Source of the DNA: Lactobacillus laiwuensis
GTDB taxonomy: Bacteria; Bacillota; Bacilli; Lactobacillales; Lactobacillaceae
Length of the DNA: 64,000 nucleotides
Reading direction: 5' to 3'
Assembly: GCF_019972835.1 (NCBI RefSeq)
Contig: NZ_BPPB01000004.1
Span: 124,001 to 188,000 of the forward strand
The position numbers were made by a program, and so were the translations under genes. The notes below the pieces were generated by a model, which saw nothing but the letters and a program-made list of their open reading frames with translations, was not told the origin of the DNA and made no database searches. Below, piece after piece: positions 16,331 through 25,279 of this stretch. How positions within the stretch are numbered: position 1 is the first letter of the stretch; each line of letters begins with the position of its first letter.

Positions 16331-17245
16331 TCATTTACCAACTTTAATATCTTTTGCATAAGGAATTGAGGGCTGAGCACCATATTTTTGCACAGTAATT
16401 GATGAAGCTTTATTAGCAAAAAGAACTGCGTCTCTTAAGTTAGAAAAATCTGGTCGCAATATACTTGTCATTGCACCAATAAAAGTGTCGCCGGCAGCTG
16501 TAGTATCAACAGCCTTGACTTTAAAAGCTGGAATCAGTTCTCTTTTATCCTGATAGTCGTAAAATGCTCCTTTAGCACCGATTGTAATAATAACTATTTT
16601 TACACCCTGATCATGAAGCTTAGAAGCAGCCATTTGTGCAGTTCTTTCATCAGTCACCTTAATCCCAGTGATGGTTTCAGCTTCTGTTTCGTTTGGTGTA
16701 ATGATATCAGTAAGCTTCAACAAGTCAGCAGGGATTTTAGTCATTCCTGGAGCTGGGTTCAAAATTGTTTTTACCTCTGCCTCATGAGCAATTTTGAAAC
16801 CTTTAATTGTTGCTGCAAGTGGGGTCTCAAATTGTGCGATAAGAAAATCAGAATCTTTAATCAAATCCTGATTCTGCACAACTTCAGCCGGGCCAAAAGC
16901 ATAATTTGCACCAGCATAAATAGTAATTGAATTCTGACCACTATCATCTACTGTAATAAATGCTTGTCCAGTTGATTCTTTTTTAGTTGTGATAATACCC
17001 TGGGTATTAATGCCTTCACTTTTAAGTAAGCCCAGCATTTCTTTTCCCGGCGCATCGGCACCTACACCACCAATAAAGCTAACTTCACATCCTGACCTTG
17101 CCGCAGCAACCGCCTGATTTGCACCTTTGCCACCTGCAGCTGAATAATGTCCGGAAGCATGTACAGTTTCACCTGGTCTAGGCATTTGTTTTACGCGCAA
17201 ATTAGTATCTAAATTAATACTGCCAATAACTGTAACTTTATTCAT
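16331..17245 (-). CDS. rbsK: Ribokinase
   Basis: A 304-aa PfkB-family sugar kinase. The N-terminal GSINLDTNLRV, the sugar-binding GGKGANQAVAAAR and the C-terminal ATP/anion-hole motif DTTAAGDTFIGA identify a ribokinase (D-ribose to ribose 5-phosphate). No ribose transporter or pyranase is adjacent; the downstream neighbour is the HicDH-like gene, which has its own promoter region. A strong terminator separates it from the PTS operon upstream. The assignment to ribokinase rather than another PfkB kinase is supported by overall pattern and length. Confidence 0.9.
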   Translation of the reverse strand: MNKVTVIGSINLDTNLRVKQMPRPGETVHASGHYSAAGGKGANQAVAAARSGCEVSFIGGVGADAPGKEMLGLLKSEGINTQGIITTKKESTGQAFITVDDSGQNSITIYAGANYAFGPAEVVQNQDLIKDSDFLIAQFETPLAATIKGFKIAHEAEVKTILNPAPGMTKIPADLLKLTDIITPNETEAETITGIKVTDERTAQMAASKLHDQGVKIVIITIGAKGAFYDYQDKRELIPAFKVKAVDTTAAGDTFIGAMTSILRPDFSNLRDAVLFANKASSITVQKYGAQPSIPYAKDIKVGK

Positions 17246-17304
17246 TTAAACTCTAAAACCTCTTAATTAGCATAATTTTCAAATAATTTATTTCTACCAA
17301 AAAT

Positions 17305-17340
17305 AATAACACATTTGAAATTACCCTCAAATGTGTTATT
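17305..17340 (-). terminator. Intrinsic terminator of the licT-like PTS operon
   Basis: A perfect 14-bp stem AATAACACATTTGA / TCAAATGTGTTATT with an 8-nt loop, then ATTTTT on the minus strand, downstream of the EIIA gene. Confidence 0.88.
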
Positions 17341-17370
17341 AATTTTATTTATGTATATCCCCCTAAAATA

Positions 17371-17841
17371 TTATTTAGGCAAAGATCCAATCTCTGTTTG
17401 TGAATTAACCTGACTCATACTAGTTTGATCAAAATCAATATTCTTATTATTTAAAATGATCACAATTACGTCGGTTTCCTTGCCCGCTTCTTTTGCCTGC
17501 TTATAGTCGAAATTGGCAAGTAACTGACCTCTTTTGACCTTATCACCCTTCTTTAATTTAATGTTAAAAGGGCTTCCGTTAAGCTCAACGGTGTCAATAC
17601 CCATGTGTATCATTATTTCTGTTCCATTTTTACTTTCAATGCCAATAGCATGTTTGCTTGGAGCCAACATAGTTATCACCCCCGTAATTGGAGAATAAAT
17701 CTCCGTATCCGCAGGAACTACCGCAAAACCATCACCCATTTTTTTAGAGGCAAACAATTCATCATTAACTTCAGCAATTGTTTTAAAAAGACCTGAGCAT
17801 GGGGAATAAATAGTTTCATTTCTCTTGAAAAAATTAAGCAT
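17371..17841 (-). CDS. PTS glucose-family EIIA component
   Basis: A 156-aa EIIA of the Crr/glucose-glucoside type. Two histidines define the active site: H64 in PSKHAIGIES and phospho-acceptor H79 in EIMIHMGIDTVELNG. It receives phosphate from HPr and passes it to the EIIB domain encoded two genes upstream, which lacks its own EIIA. GGGAGGG precedes the ATG at 17841; the longer frame to 17886 overlaps the GH3 gene and lacks a ribosome binding site. It ends the operon and is followed by a strong terminator. Confidence 0.93.
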   Translation of the reverse strand: MLNFFKRNETIYSPCSGLFKTIAEVNDELFASKKMGDGFAVVPADTEIYSPITGVITMLAPSKHAIGIESKNGTEIMIHMGIDTVELNGSPFNIKLKKGDKVKRGQLLANFDYKQAKEAGKETDVIVIILNNKNIDFDQTSMSQVNSQTEIGSLPK

Positions 17842-17851
17842 ATTTCCCTCC

Positions 17852-19564
17852 CTAGATATGTGTATCCCAATAAGTGCAGAATGCATTAACTGGACTCTTA
17901 CCTTTAAATGGAGATTTACCTAATAACTTATCTACTAAAATTGCTGGAACATATTCATTTGCTGTATATGCATTGATATAAGTTTTTACCATGGGAACAT
18001 CCTGCAAGTGGTATGGATTAGCGATTGAAATAAAAATAGTAGGAATTTCGTGTACAAACCACGGAACATTGTAGCCCATTGGTTTAAGCCAATTTAACCT
18101 GACAGTTGTTTGATTGCTGGCTGTTTTAACGCTAGCAAAATATATTACCGTATCAAACCTGGCTTTTAGCTCTTTGACGGAACCATTAACCATTAAGTCC
18201 TTTAAGTCTTCATTTTCAGGATCAAATACAGTTACATTAAATCCTTCTTCTTTCATTTTTGATATAAAAATACTTGAAACAGGAGGTTTGCCACTGGCAC
18301 TGACAACATCACCTATAACGAAAACAAGAATTTTCTTGTTTTTCTGCAATGTTAAAGGTAGAACATCTTGCTTGTCTTTAACCAGAGTAATTGATTCATC
18401 TGCTAATTCTTTAGCCCATTTAACATGTTCTGGACATTTTAAAACTTTTAAAGCCTCTTTTTCAGGAACCAAAGTATTATTTTTTTGCTTTAAAAATAAG
18501 TGCAATGCTTCTTTTGTAGCTAATACTCTAGTAACAGCATCATTCAATCTGTCTGTTGATATTACGCCCTCGTTCACTGCATCAAGTACAAAATTAAAGT
18601 CTTCATCCAAATCTCTGGTAAATAAAAGCATGTCACAACCAGCATTAATTGCTTGAGGCAACAGCTCTGCTCTTTTTCCTTGTGAACTAAAACCGGCCAT
18701 GTTAGTAGCATCACTTGAAATCAAACCATTAAATCCTAGTTTCTCTCTTAATAAATCATGAAGCAATTCGTATGATAGAGAACCAGGATAAATATCTTCA
18801 TCTTTGACATCTGGATTAAAGTATCTCGTATAAGCAGGTTGATAAATGTGACCGGCCATCAATGTCAGTGCTCCATTATTAATCATAGCTTGGTAAATTT
18901 TGCCATATGTTTTATCCCAATCAGAAACGCTTAGTGAGTTAACTGATGTCAGAAGATGCTGGTCGCGGTCATCAACGCCGTCTCCTGGGAAATGCTTAAT
19001 TGCGACTGCCATACCCGAACTTTGGCATGCTTTCATATATTCCTGAGCCATTGATATAACAGTATCAGGATTATCACCGTATGTTCTAACATTTATGATC
19101 GGGTTAGCAAAATTTTTATTAAAATCTACTACTGGAGCAAATGACCAATTACATCCCACAGCGCCACCTTCACGAGCAGAAATTAATCCCAAGCGGTATG
19201 CGTTCTTTTTATCATTGGAAGCCGCTACTTCAATTTGCCTGCCGTAAAATGTCCCATCAGTACCTATACCGTCCCCACCAGATTCAAGGTTGGCTCCAAG
19301 CAAGAGCGGTATTGGGGAAACTTCCTGAATATAACGTTGTAAAGCCTGAATGCTGGAACTCTTTTGCGGACGAAACATCATGCCACCAGGCCGATAGTTC
19401 TCAATAACCTCTTTTATTTCTTGTTCGGTTGAATAATTGCCCAATAAGCAAAATAATTGGCCCACTTTTTCTCTGACTGTAATCTTAGACATGAGCAATT
19501 TAATATTATCAATCTGTTCATCTTTCAAGTAGAATGGATTGCCCTTTAAATTTATTTCGGTCAT
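17852..19564 (-). CDS. GH3 beta-N-acetylhexosaminidase (NagZ-like)
   Basis: A 570-aa cytoplasmic glycoside hydrolase family 3 protein without signal peptide. The NagZ signature is clear: KHFPGDGVDDRDQHL supplies the Asp/His pair that acts as the unusual acid/base, and SSDATNMAG in the region where the nucleophile Asp lies (FNGLISSDATNM). A C-terminal alpha/beta domain follows from about residue 390. Placement between EIIBC and EIIA suggests that it splits an imported GlcNAc- or MurNAc-type disaccharide, perhaps in phosphorylated form. That substrate link is inference. ATG at 19564 lies eight bases after GGAG; a TTG at 19570 is too close to it. Confidence 0.87.
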   Translation of the reverse strand: MTEINLKGNPFYLKDEQIDNIKLLMSKITVREKVGQLFCLLGNYSTEQEIKEVIENYRPGGMMFRPQKSSSIQALQRYIQEVSPIPLLLGANLESGGDGIGTDGTFYGRQIEVAASNDKKNAYRLGLISAREGGAVGCNWSFAPVVDFNKNFANPIINVRTYGDNPDTVISMAQEYMKACQSSGMAVAIKHFPGDGVDDRDQHLLTSVNSLSVSDWDKTYGKIYQAMINNGALTLMAGHIYQPAYTRYFNPDVKDEDIYPGSLSYELLHDLLREKLGFNGLISSDATNMAGFSSQGKRAELLPQAINAGCDMLLFTRDLDEDFNFVLDAVNEGVISTDRLNDAVTRVLATKEALHLFLKQKNNTLVPEKEALKVLKCPEHVKWAKELADESITLVKDKQDVLPLTLQKNKKILVFVIGDVVSASGKPPVSSIFISKMKEEGFNVTVFDPENEDLKDLMVNGSVKELKARFDTVIYFASVKTASNQTTVRLNWLKPMGYNVPWFVHEIPTIFISIANPYHLQDVPMVKTYINAYTANEYVPAILVDKLLGKSPFKGKSPVNAFCTYWDTHI

Positions 19565-19581
19565 TTGCAATGCTCCTTTTC

Positions 19582-21027
19582 TTAAATATTATTTGTTTGC
19601 TTTTTTGGTTTGCAAAAAATGAGGGTTAAGCAAAATGAAATTGCCATGGAAATTAATACTACTATCACTGCACTAATAATACCGGAAAAATTAGTAGCAT
19701 TAGGAGAAAGGAAGCAAGGAAAAGCAAATATACCTTGTCCACCCATTTGATAAAATTTAACTCCCATTAACATTGCTAAAATACCACCAATAGCTGAGGA
19801 AATACAACTTATGAAAAATGGTTTCTTCAGTGGCAGTGTCACACCGTATATTGCAGGCTCAGTAATCCCAAAAATTGCTGGAAAAATTGAAGCAATAGTA
19901 TTGCGCTTTTGCTTGGTATCTTTAAGGATCAAAGCCAGTGCACAAAGTGCTGCAAGCTGAGTAAAAGGACAGGCTATATTGGCGGCAAAAATAACATCAA
20001 ATTTTTGTGTTGCTAAATTGTTCAATACTATTGGGATAATGGCATTGTGCACGCCAAAGATTACTAATATTTGCCACATTCCTCCAATAAACGCACCTAA
20101 CAAAATTGGGCTAAGTTTATATAACTCTTTTACAATCCATGCAATAATATCTGACAACCAAATTGATACTGGACCAACTATTAATAAAGTCAGTGGCACA
20201 ATTACCAATATGGTTATTAATGGTACAAGAAAATTCGCCACGGATGCCGGACTGATTTTTTTCGCAAAACGTTGAACATAAGAAGCTGCCCAAACTGCCA
20301 GGATAATAGGAATAACAGTCGAAGTATAGTTATTTAGCAAAACAGGTATATGTAAAAATGTTAAATATGCCTTAGTTTGAAAAATCGTACCCGACAAGAC
20401 TGTTGCTGCAGCTTTTCCTGACATTGCTTGTATTAAAGTAGGATAAATAATTGCCGTACCAATAACAAGCGAGGTCATTTGATCAACATGAAATTTTTTA
20501 CCAGCCGTAACCGCTAAAAATACTGGGAAGAAATAAAATAATGCATCTCCAATAGCATATAAAATAATATATGTACCATCTGTATTCTTTAAGACACCTG
20601 CTGTAGTCAAAATTGCCAGCAGTCCCTTAACCATACCGCTTGCACATAAAACGCCCAAGATCGGCACAAAGATACCAGATAAAAGGTCTACTGCTTTATC
20701 CCATAAGGATTGTTTTTTATCAATTAGTTTCGTATCTTCCTTCAGAGCCTCTTCGTCTGCTACATTTTCTCCTCCATTAAAATGGTAGAGACCATTAATC
20801 TCATCAAAAACTGATTCTACGTGCATGCCAATCACTATTTGATATTGTCCGTTAGCCTGGATCACGTCAACTATTTCTTCGTTTCCTTTAAGAGCCTCTG
20901 TATTCGCCTTGCTTTCATCTTTTAAAACAAAGCGTAAGCGGGTAAAACAATGAATTAGAGAGACCACATTGTCCTTTCCACCAATATTTTTTACTATAAA
21001 TTTACTCAATGAGGTATATTTTCCCAT
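19582..21027 (-). CDS. PTS EIIBC, glucose/beta-glucoside family
   Basis: A 481-aa fused protein. EIIB domain at residues about 1-85 with the phosphocysteine C27 in LIHCFTRLRF. EIIC domain at about 110-475 with roughly ten membrane segments and the family motifs FGVHNAIIPIVLNN and GITEPAIYGVTLPLKKPF. There is no fused EIIA; a separate EIIA gene lies two genes downstream. It starts two bases after the licT-like stop codon. Relatives carry beta-glucosides, sucrose, trehalose or MurNAc. The GH3 partner points to an N-acetylhexosaminide, but the substrate is unproven. Confidence 0.93.
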   Translation of the reverse strand: MGKYTSLSKFIVKNIGGKDNVVSLIHCFTRLRFVLKDESKANTEALKGNEEIVDVIQANGQYQIVIGMHVESVFDEINGLYHFNGGENVADEEALKEDTKLIDKKQSLWDKAVDLLSGIFVPILGVLCASGMVKGLLAILTTAGVLKNTDGTYIILYAIGDALFYFFPVFLAVTAGKKFHVDQMTSLVIGTAIIYPTLIQAMSGKAAATVLSGTIFQTKAYLTFLHIPVLLNNYTSTVIPIILAVWAASYVQRFAKKISPASVANFLVPLITILVIVPLTLLIVGPVSIWLSDIIAWIVKELYKLSPILLGAFIGGMWQILVIFGVHNAIIPIVLNNLATQKFDVIFAANIACPFTQLAALCALALILKDTKQKRNTIASIFPAIFGITEPAIYGVTLPLKKPFFISCISSAIGGILAMLMGVKFYQMGGQGIFAFPCFLSPNATNFSGIISAVIVVLISMAISFCLTLIFCKPKKQTNNI

Positions 21028-21029
21028 TT

Positions 21030-21893
21030 TTATTTCTCCTTTGAGATTATGTTTTTCAACATATTGTGAATATGAAGTACTAAATAGGCGCGTTCTTCCT
21101 GATAAATGGTGATGCCAAATTTTTGAGCAAAATCATCGCTGAGACTGTTCACACAATCTTTTTCCCTTTGATATTGTTTATCAGACAAAACAACTAACAG
21201 AGAAGAATTAACGTCATTTTCTTTATAATCATTATCTAAAATTCTTTGAGCAAAAAAGCGAACATGAGTATCAAAGCGCTGATAATACAGTGGATCTGCT
21301 TTCTCAGCAAAATCAATTTTAAAATAATCAAAAACGTAATTCGTAACCCAATGAACTATCTCAACTACACGATAACCGTTAAAATCTCCCTTATTTTCCA
21401 ACTCACTGTTCACTACATGTAAAGCAATTGTGGCTGCTTCGTCTTCAGCCAAAATGCAACCAGTCATATTACGAATTAATTTAATACCAAAAAGACCAAC
21501 TTCAAATTCTTGAGGATAAATTCTTTTTATATCCAAAATCAATGGATTCGAAATTTTTATGCCCTTTTTAGCCTGTTCAACTGCTCTGTAAATATGATCG
21601 GTTAAAGCTACGATTAGACTTTGATTTAACTCTTGTTTTAATAGGGATTTTGCTTTATCAACTATGTCATTAGCAATTGCATAGTATTCAACTGGTATAT
21701 TAACCAACAATTTTGCCATAGCTGAGGAGATCTCTTGAGGTAATACTGGAAAATAATATTCTATTTTGCTTTCATCAACTTCATCGCCAACATGTTTTCC
21801 GAAAGCTATACCTCGTCCTGTAACAATTAATTCTTTTCCTTTGTCGTCGACTACAAAAGAGACGTTATTGTTAATCCCACGCTTAATAAACAC
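21030..21893 (-). CDS. BglG/LicT-family transcription antiterminator
   Basis: A 287-aa regulator with an N-terminal RNA-binding CAT domain (about 1-58; NNNVSFVVDDKGKELIVTGR) and two PRD domains with the expected phosphorylatable histidines (TDHIYRAVEQ, ATIALHVVNS, FDTHVRFFAQ, VLHIHNML). Such proteins bind a RAT hairpin and prevent a terminator when their sugar is present, with phosphorylation by the PTS as input. A RAT/terminator pair lies immediately upstream, so the gene controls its own operon. Start is GTG at 21893 with AGGAGGAG eight bases upstream. Confidence 0.93.
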   Translation of the reverse strand: MFIKRGINNNVSFVVDDKGKELIVTGRGIAFGKHVGDEVDESKIEYYFPVLPQEISSAMAKLLVNIPVEYYAIANDIVDKAKSLLKQELNQSLIVALTDHIYRAVEQAKKGIKISNPLILDIKRIYPQEFEVGLFGIKLIRNMTGCILAEDEAATIALHVVNSELENKGDFNGYRVVEIVHWVTNYVFDYFKIDFAEKADPLYYQRFDTHVRFFAQRILDNDYKENDVNSSLLVVLSDKQYQREKDCVNSLSDDFAQKFGITIYQEERAYLVLHIHNMLKNIISKEK

Positions 21894-21920
21894 TCAATTC
21901 TCCTCCTTTCAATAAAAAAT

Positions 21921-21980
21921 AAAAACCTGCTTGCACACAAGAACCAAATTGATGATTTAAATTGTGTGACAAACAGGTTT
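21921..21980 (-). terminator. RAT-controlled leader terminator upstream of the licT-like gene
   Basis: On the minus strand AAACCTG...GTCACACAA pairs with TTGTGTGC...GCAGGTTT over a long stem, followed by TTTATTTTTT. The first arm (AAACCTG) is shared with the 3' end of the RAT element, as in BglG/LicT systems. Confidence 0.82.
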
Positions 21981-22013
21981 AGCTTACTTAATAATCATTA
22001 GTAATAACTATCC
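21976..22013 (-). promoter_or_regulatory. RAT (ribonucleic antiterminator) element
   Basis: On the minus strand the element begins GGATAGTTATTAC and ends GTAAGCTAAACC, matching the LicT/SacT RAT pattern GGATTGTTACTG...GGCAAAACC, with a longer apical loop than usual. Its final AAACC is also the beginning of the terminator stem, so protein binding would block terminator formation. Confidence 0.75.
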
Positions 22014-22072
22014 GATAGTCATGTTTATTTTACCCGATCAAATGGGTTATGTAAATATAAATTAGCAAATAC

Positions 22073-22087
22073 TGCGTAACGCTTTCA
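22073..22087 (-). promoter_or_regulatory. Candidate cre site upstream of the licT-like PTS operon
   Basis: TGAAAGCGTTACGCA on the minus strand resembles the CcpA consensus TGNAANCGNWNNCA but has one mismatch in the 3' half. It lies about 60 bp upstream of the RAT element. Catabolite repression of this operon would be expected. Confidence 0.4.
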
Positions 22088-22182
22088 GAAAAAGTTTTTT
22101 TAATTTTCAAATCATCATCTTTTAATTTTGTCTATCAAAGCATATAATTACTTTTATCATTCAATTTAAGTAAGGTAAAAAT

Positions 22183-23490
22183 ATGAAAAGACAACTCAAC
22201 TTTTTCGCCGCTCTAGCCACTGTCATGGGCACCATGATTGGTGGCGGTGCTTTTTTCAAAATTGCTAACATTTCAGCTTTAACTCACAATGCCTGGCTAA
22301 GTATCATAGTATGGCCATTTGCCGGCTTCATTACTCTAATGGCAGGATTAAGCATAGCTGAGTTAGCGTCAATATATCCCAAAGATGGCGGACCCGTCAG
22401 ATATCTGGAAGAAATATACGGTCCCAAAGTTGCCTTTTTGTTTGGCTGGTCGCTAATAATCGTCTATTATCCGGCAAATATCGCTGCACTTTCAATCGTA
22501 TTTGCAACCCAACTAAAAGAAATACCGCATTTTAAAGACTTATCTACTACAGTGATTGCTCTAATCGTGATGCTGGCAATTCTTTTGATCAATTGGATCG
22601 GATCAAAATTGAGTGGTCAGGTACAAAAAATAACTTTAGTTATTAAGCTATTGCCGATTGCTGCAATAATAATCTTTGCTTTGTTTTATAGTGGACCTAA
22701 TCAGCTAGCAGGTACCCCAGCGCCTAAAATAACATCTGCTTCGGGAGCTATGGCCTTCGGACAAGCTCTTTTAGCTGTGCTTTTTGCTTATGATGGTTGG
22801 TTAAGTATCGGCAATTTAGCCAGTGAAATCAAAAATCCCGCAAAAACTTTAGCCCAAGCTATTATTTGGGGACTTTTTGGAGTAACGATCATTTACACTC
22901 TTCTTAACTGGAGTTATGTTAGAGTTATTCCCTGGTCAAAAGTTGTAGGTAACCAGACAACTGCTCTACTTACCGCCAAAAAATTATTCGGCAGCGTGGG
23001 TGGTACTTTGGTTGCTACAGGAATTTTAGTTTCAGTGTTTGGTGCCATTAATGGCCACCTTCTTTTGGGATCCAGAATGCCTTATGTTTTAGGCAAAGAA
23101 AAGAAATTGCCAGCTGCAAACTTTTTCAGCAAATTAAATTCTAAAACAATTGTGCCTACCAACAGCATGATTTTTGAATGCGTAATTGCAACCATTATGA
23201 TTTTTTCTGGTACATTTGATTCATTAACCAACATGTTGGTTTATGTTTCCTGGATTTTTTCAATTTTATTATTTTTAGGCGTCCTTATCTTACGTAAAAA
23301 ACAACCAGATCTTTTACGACCGTATAAAACTCCCTGGTATCCCATTCCGCCGATTCTAGGAATTTGTGGTGCTTTATTCATTGTTGTTACCACAACGTTA
23401 ACCCAGCCACTTTTATCACTTACAGGTATTTTACTGACCCTTAGCGGCTGGCCGGTTTATGTTTATGTGCAAAAGAGAAATCAAACTTAA
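22183..23490 (+). CDS. APC-family amino acid permease
   Basis: A 435-aa integral membrane protein with about 12 hydrophobic segments. The N-terminal TMIGGGAFFKIANIS with its unwound glycine motif and the following AELASIYPKDGGPVRYL are typical of the amino acid-polyamine-organocation superfamily. FAYDGWLSIGNLASEIKNP is the family's conserved TM6-loop signature. Substrate cannot be assigned. It is a single gene, transcribed away from the licT operon, with AAGG before the ATG, a TATAAT at 22143-22148 and a bidirectional terminator after it. Confidence 0.92.
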   Translation: MKRQLNFFAALATVMGTMIGGGAFFKIANISALTHNAWLSIIVWPFAGFITLMAGLSIAELASIYPKDGGPVRYLEEIYGPKVAFLFGWSLIIVYYPANIAALSIVFATQLKEIPHFKDLSTTVIALIVMLAILLINWIGSKLSGQVQKITLVIKLLPIAAIIIFALFYSGPNQLAGTPAPKITSASGAMAFGQALLAVLFAYDGWLSIGNLASEIKNPAKTLAQAIIWGLFGVTIIYTLLNWSYVRVIPWSKVVGNQTTALLTAKKLFGSVGGTLVATGILVSVFGAINGHLLLGSRMPYVLGKEKKLPAANFFSKLNSKTIVPTNSMIFECVIATIMIFSGTFDSLTNMLVYVSWIFSILLFLGVLILRKKQPDLLRPYKTPWYPIPPILGICGALFIVVTTTLTQPLLSLTGILLTLSGWPVYVYVQKRNQT

Positions 23491-23538
23491 TTAAAGTATA
23501 AAAATCTATATTAAAGACTTTTATAGAACAAAAAATAT

Positions 23539-23568
23539 AGCCTTGGAGTATTTTTCTATTCCAAGGCT
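23539..23568. terminator. Bidirectional intrinsic terminator
   Basis: A perfect 9-bp stem AGCCTTGGA / TCCAAGGCT with a 12-nt loop between the convergent APC permease and DUF3021 genes; T-rich flanks on both strands. Confidence 0.88.
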
Positions 23569-23588
23569 TTTATATATTTCAAAATTAT

Positions 23589-23978
23589 TTATTTTTTCGC
23601 ATTTCTTTTTTTAATACTCGAATTAATTTCTTTTACAGTCTGCCTCTGTGACAAAATAACGATTAGCCAAATAACAATATAAACTAAGACAAAGACACCA
23701 ACCAACCAAAAATTAATCGGCCACTTATTTATCCAGCACATTAACAACACCAGCAAAAATGTCCCTATGATATGAACGCTAAAGGCAATAGCAGGTGGTA
23801 CATCTATCGCAAAAATCATTGATAAAATGCCTATTAACCCTGAAATAATAAAAACGGAAATAACACCTAAACGGGTAGGAATACTAGGAGAAGCAAAAGT
23901 CAATATTAGCAAATAAGTAGCTGCACCAAAGCCCACACCGGTAAAGAAATAGTTAATGAAATTACTTAATTTTCTCAT
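23589..23978 (-). CDS. DUF3021 membrane protein, probable partner of the LytTR regulator
   Basis: A 129-aa protein with four hydrophobic segments (about 12-30, 38-57, 64-85, 90-112) and a basic C-terminal tail, the pattern of DUF3021. In streptococci, DUF3021-type membrane proteins HdrM and BrsM are encoded next to LytTR regulators HdrR and BrsR and hold them inactive. Here the gene starts one base after the LytTR gene, so the same inhibitory partnership is likely. It is the last gene of a four-gene operon with an ABC exporter. What signal it senses is unknown. Confidence 0.82.
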   Translation of the reverse strand: MRKLSNFINYFFTGVGFGAATYLLILTFASPSIPTRLGVISVFIISGLIGILSMIFAIDVPPAIAFSVHIIGTFLLVLLMCWINKWPINFWLVGVFVLVYIVIWLIVILSQRQTVKEINSSIKKRNAKK

Positions 23979-23979
23979 T

Positions 23980-24432
23980 TTACAGACCCAACTCTCTTTT
24001 TAATGCAGGCAAATACAATCTGGAAACATCAGCTTTTAGATTGTTTTGTAAAAGTGCGATCATATTTCCTGCAAAGCCTACTTCTATCGATTCCAGAAAA
24101 TTAATATTGATAATGCCATGTTTCGAAACTTGGATAAACCCATCACCCAGTTTTTCTAGTACCTGATATAATCGACCAGTTGTTTTTATCATGTTTTTAG
24201 TAGTATAAAACGTAATATCTGTTGTCTGGATTTCTACTTTGATAATTTCTGTTCGTTTAATGGTTACTATTCTGTCTTCCACTTTAACTGGTAAAAGATC
24301 ATACCTTTTTTCACCAAATTTATGCAAATAATTAATTAAATCATTAACTACTTCACTTTTTTGAGCTGCTTTAATTTCAACTTCAATGTCTTGTTTGTTT
24401 AAAGCAGAATCGGCCTTAAATTCAATCTTCAC
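23980..24432 (-). CDS. LytTR-domain DNA-binding regulator
   Basis: A 150-aa protein whose C-terminal ~95 residues form a LytTR domain (VKVEDRIVTIKRTEIIKVEI, then GFIQVSKHGIININFLESIE). It has no receiver domain, so it is not a classical two-component response regulator. LytTR proteins bind paired direct repeats upstream of target promoters. It begins with GTG at 24432, one base after the ABC permease gene, and is followed by the DUF3021 gene, forming a LytTR regulatory system pair. Autoregulation of the operon and of the ABC exporter is the natural hypothesis. Confidence 0.87.
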   Translation of the reverse strand: MKIEFKADSALNKQDIEVEIKAAQKSEVVNDLINYLHKFGEKRYDLLPVKVEDRIVTIKRTEIIKVEIQTTDITFYTTKNMIKTTGRLYQVLEKLGDGFIQVSKHGIININFLESIEVGFAGNMIALLQNNLKADVSRLYLPALKRELGL

Positions 24433-24433
24433 T

Positions 24434-25279
24434 TTACTTATTGCGCCTTCTGTCAGTGATAAATGAAAGCAAAATAATTACTAAAATTAGTATTGCAATC
24501 ATTAAAAGTAAAACAAACATATTATTTAGTCTATTATTATTAATTTTATACTGTATTCCTAAATAATTAATTAAATGCCGTTTTACGTTGGTTGGAAAAG
24601 TTGCTAGTGTCTGCTTAAGTAAAACACCTCTTAAAGCAGCTGCTTCATAACTACTTGGTACTAATTTTACCAAATTTTGTGCTCCAGAAACCAATATACC
24701 GTAAGGTAAATAAGTTGCAACGGCAAAACCAGCAGCAGCGCCAAGGACGGCAGAAAACCGATTAAAAGTAGTGCTGGAATGCATGAAAAAAGCGATAACT
24801 TCATCTAATAAAGTCGCCCCCAGAGCGCCTAATAAAATAAAAAGCAATCCGGGTAAAAGTGCTTTTTGAGGAATCGTCACGTGATCAACTAATGAAAAGT
24901 ACAATGCCATTACGATAAAAGTAATGATTTGCATAAAAAAGCTAACAACTGTACCGGATAAAATGTAAGCAAAATTTTGTGCAAACTGTGATATGCCTGT
25001 TAGCTTAAAATCAGCGTCGGCTCGCGTTTCGCGGTCACTTACTTGTTGCCCCAAAGCCTGGAAAGCAGTAGTAATACCAGAAACCGCAACAATGCCAGCT
25101 ATCATCCATAAATCTAACATTTTAGTAACGTGAGGTAAATTTTGCCAATTGGATTTTAAATTGTTTTGCAAAAAGCCAATATAAATAAAGAAAGATATCA
25201 GTGCACCCAAGCATGACATGAATACAGCAGGAATGTTAGAGAAATAAATTTTCAAATTTCTACGAAATAATGCAAACAT
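24434..25279 (-). CDS. ABC-2 type exporter permease
   Basis: A 281-aa membrane protein with six hydrophobic segments and an ABC-2 layout (FRRNLKIYFSNIPAVFMSCL at the N-terminus, with a conserved QQVSDRETRADADFKL cytoplasmic loop). Its ATG follows the ATPase stop by a single position and has AAAGGAG inside the end of the ATPase gene. Together with that ATPase it would form a drug or peptide exporter. It shares its operon with LytTR and DUF3021 regulators, as several stress or bacteriocin-related exporters do. Confidence 0.88.
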   Translation of the reverse strand: MFALFRRNLKIYFSNIPAVFMSCLGALISFFIYIGFLQNNLKSNWQNLPHVTKMLDLWMIAGIVAVSGITTAFQALGQQVSDRETRADADFKLTGISQFAQNFAYILSGTVVSFFMQIITFIVMALYFSLVDHVTIPQKALLPGLLFILLGALGATLLDEVIAFFMHSSTTFNRFSAVLGAAAGFAVATYLPYGILVSGAQNLVKLVPSSYEAAALRGVLLKQTLATFPTNVKRHLINYLGIQYKINNNRLNNMFVLLLMIAILILVIILLSFITDRRRNK

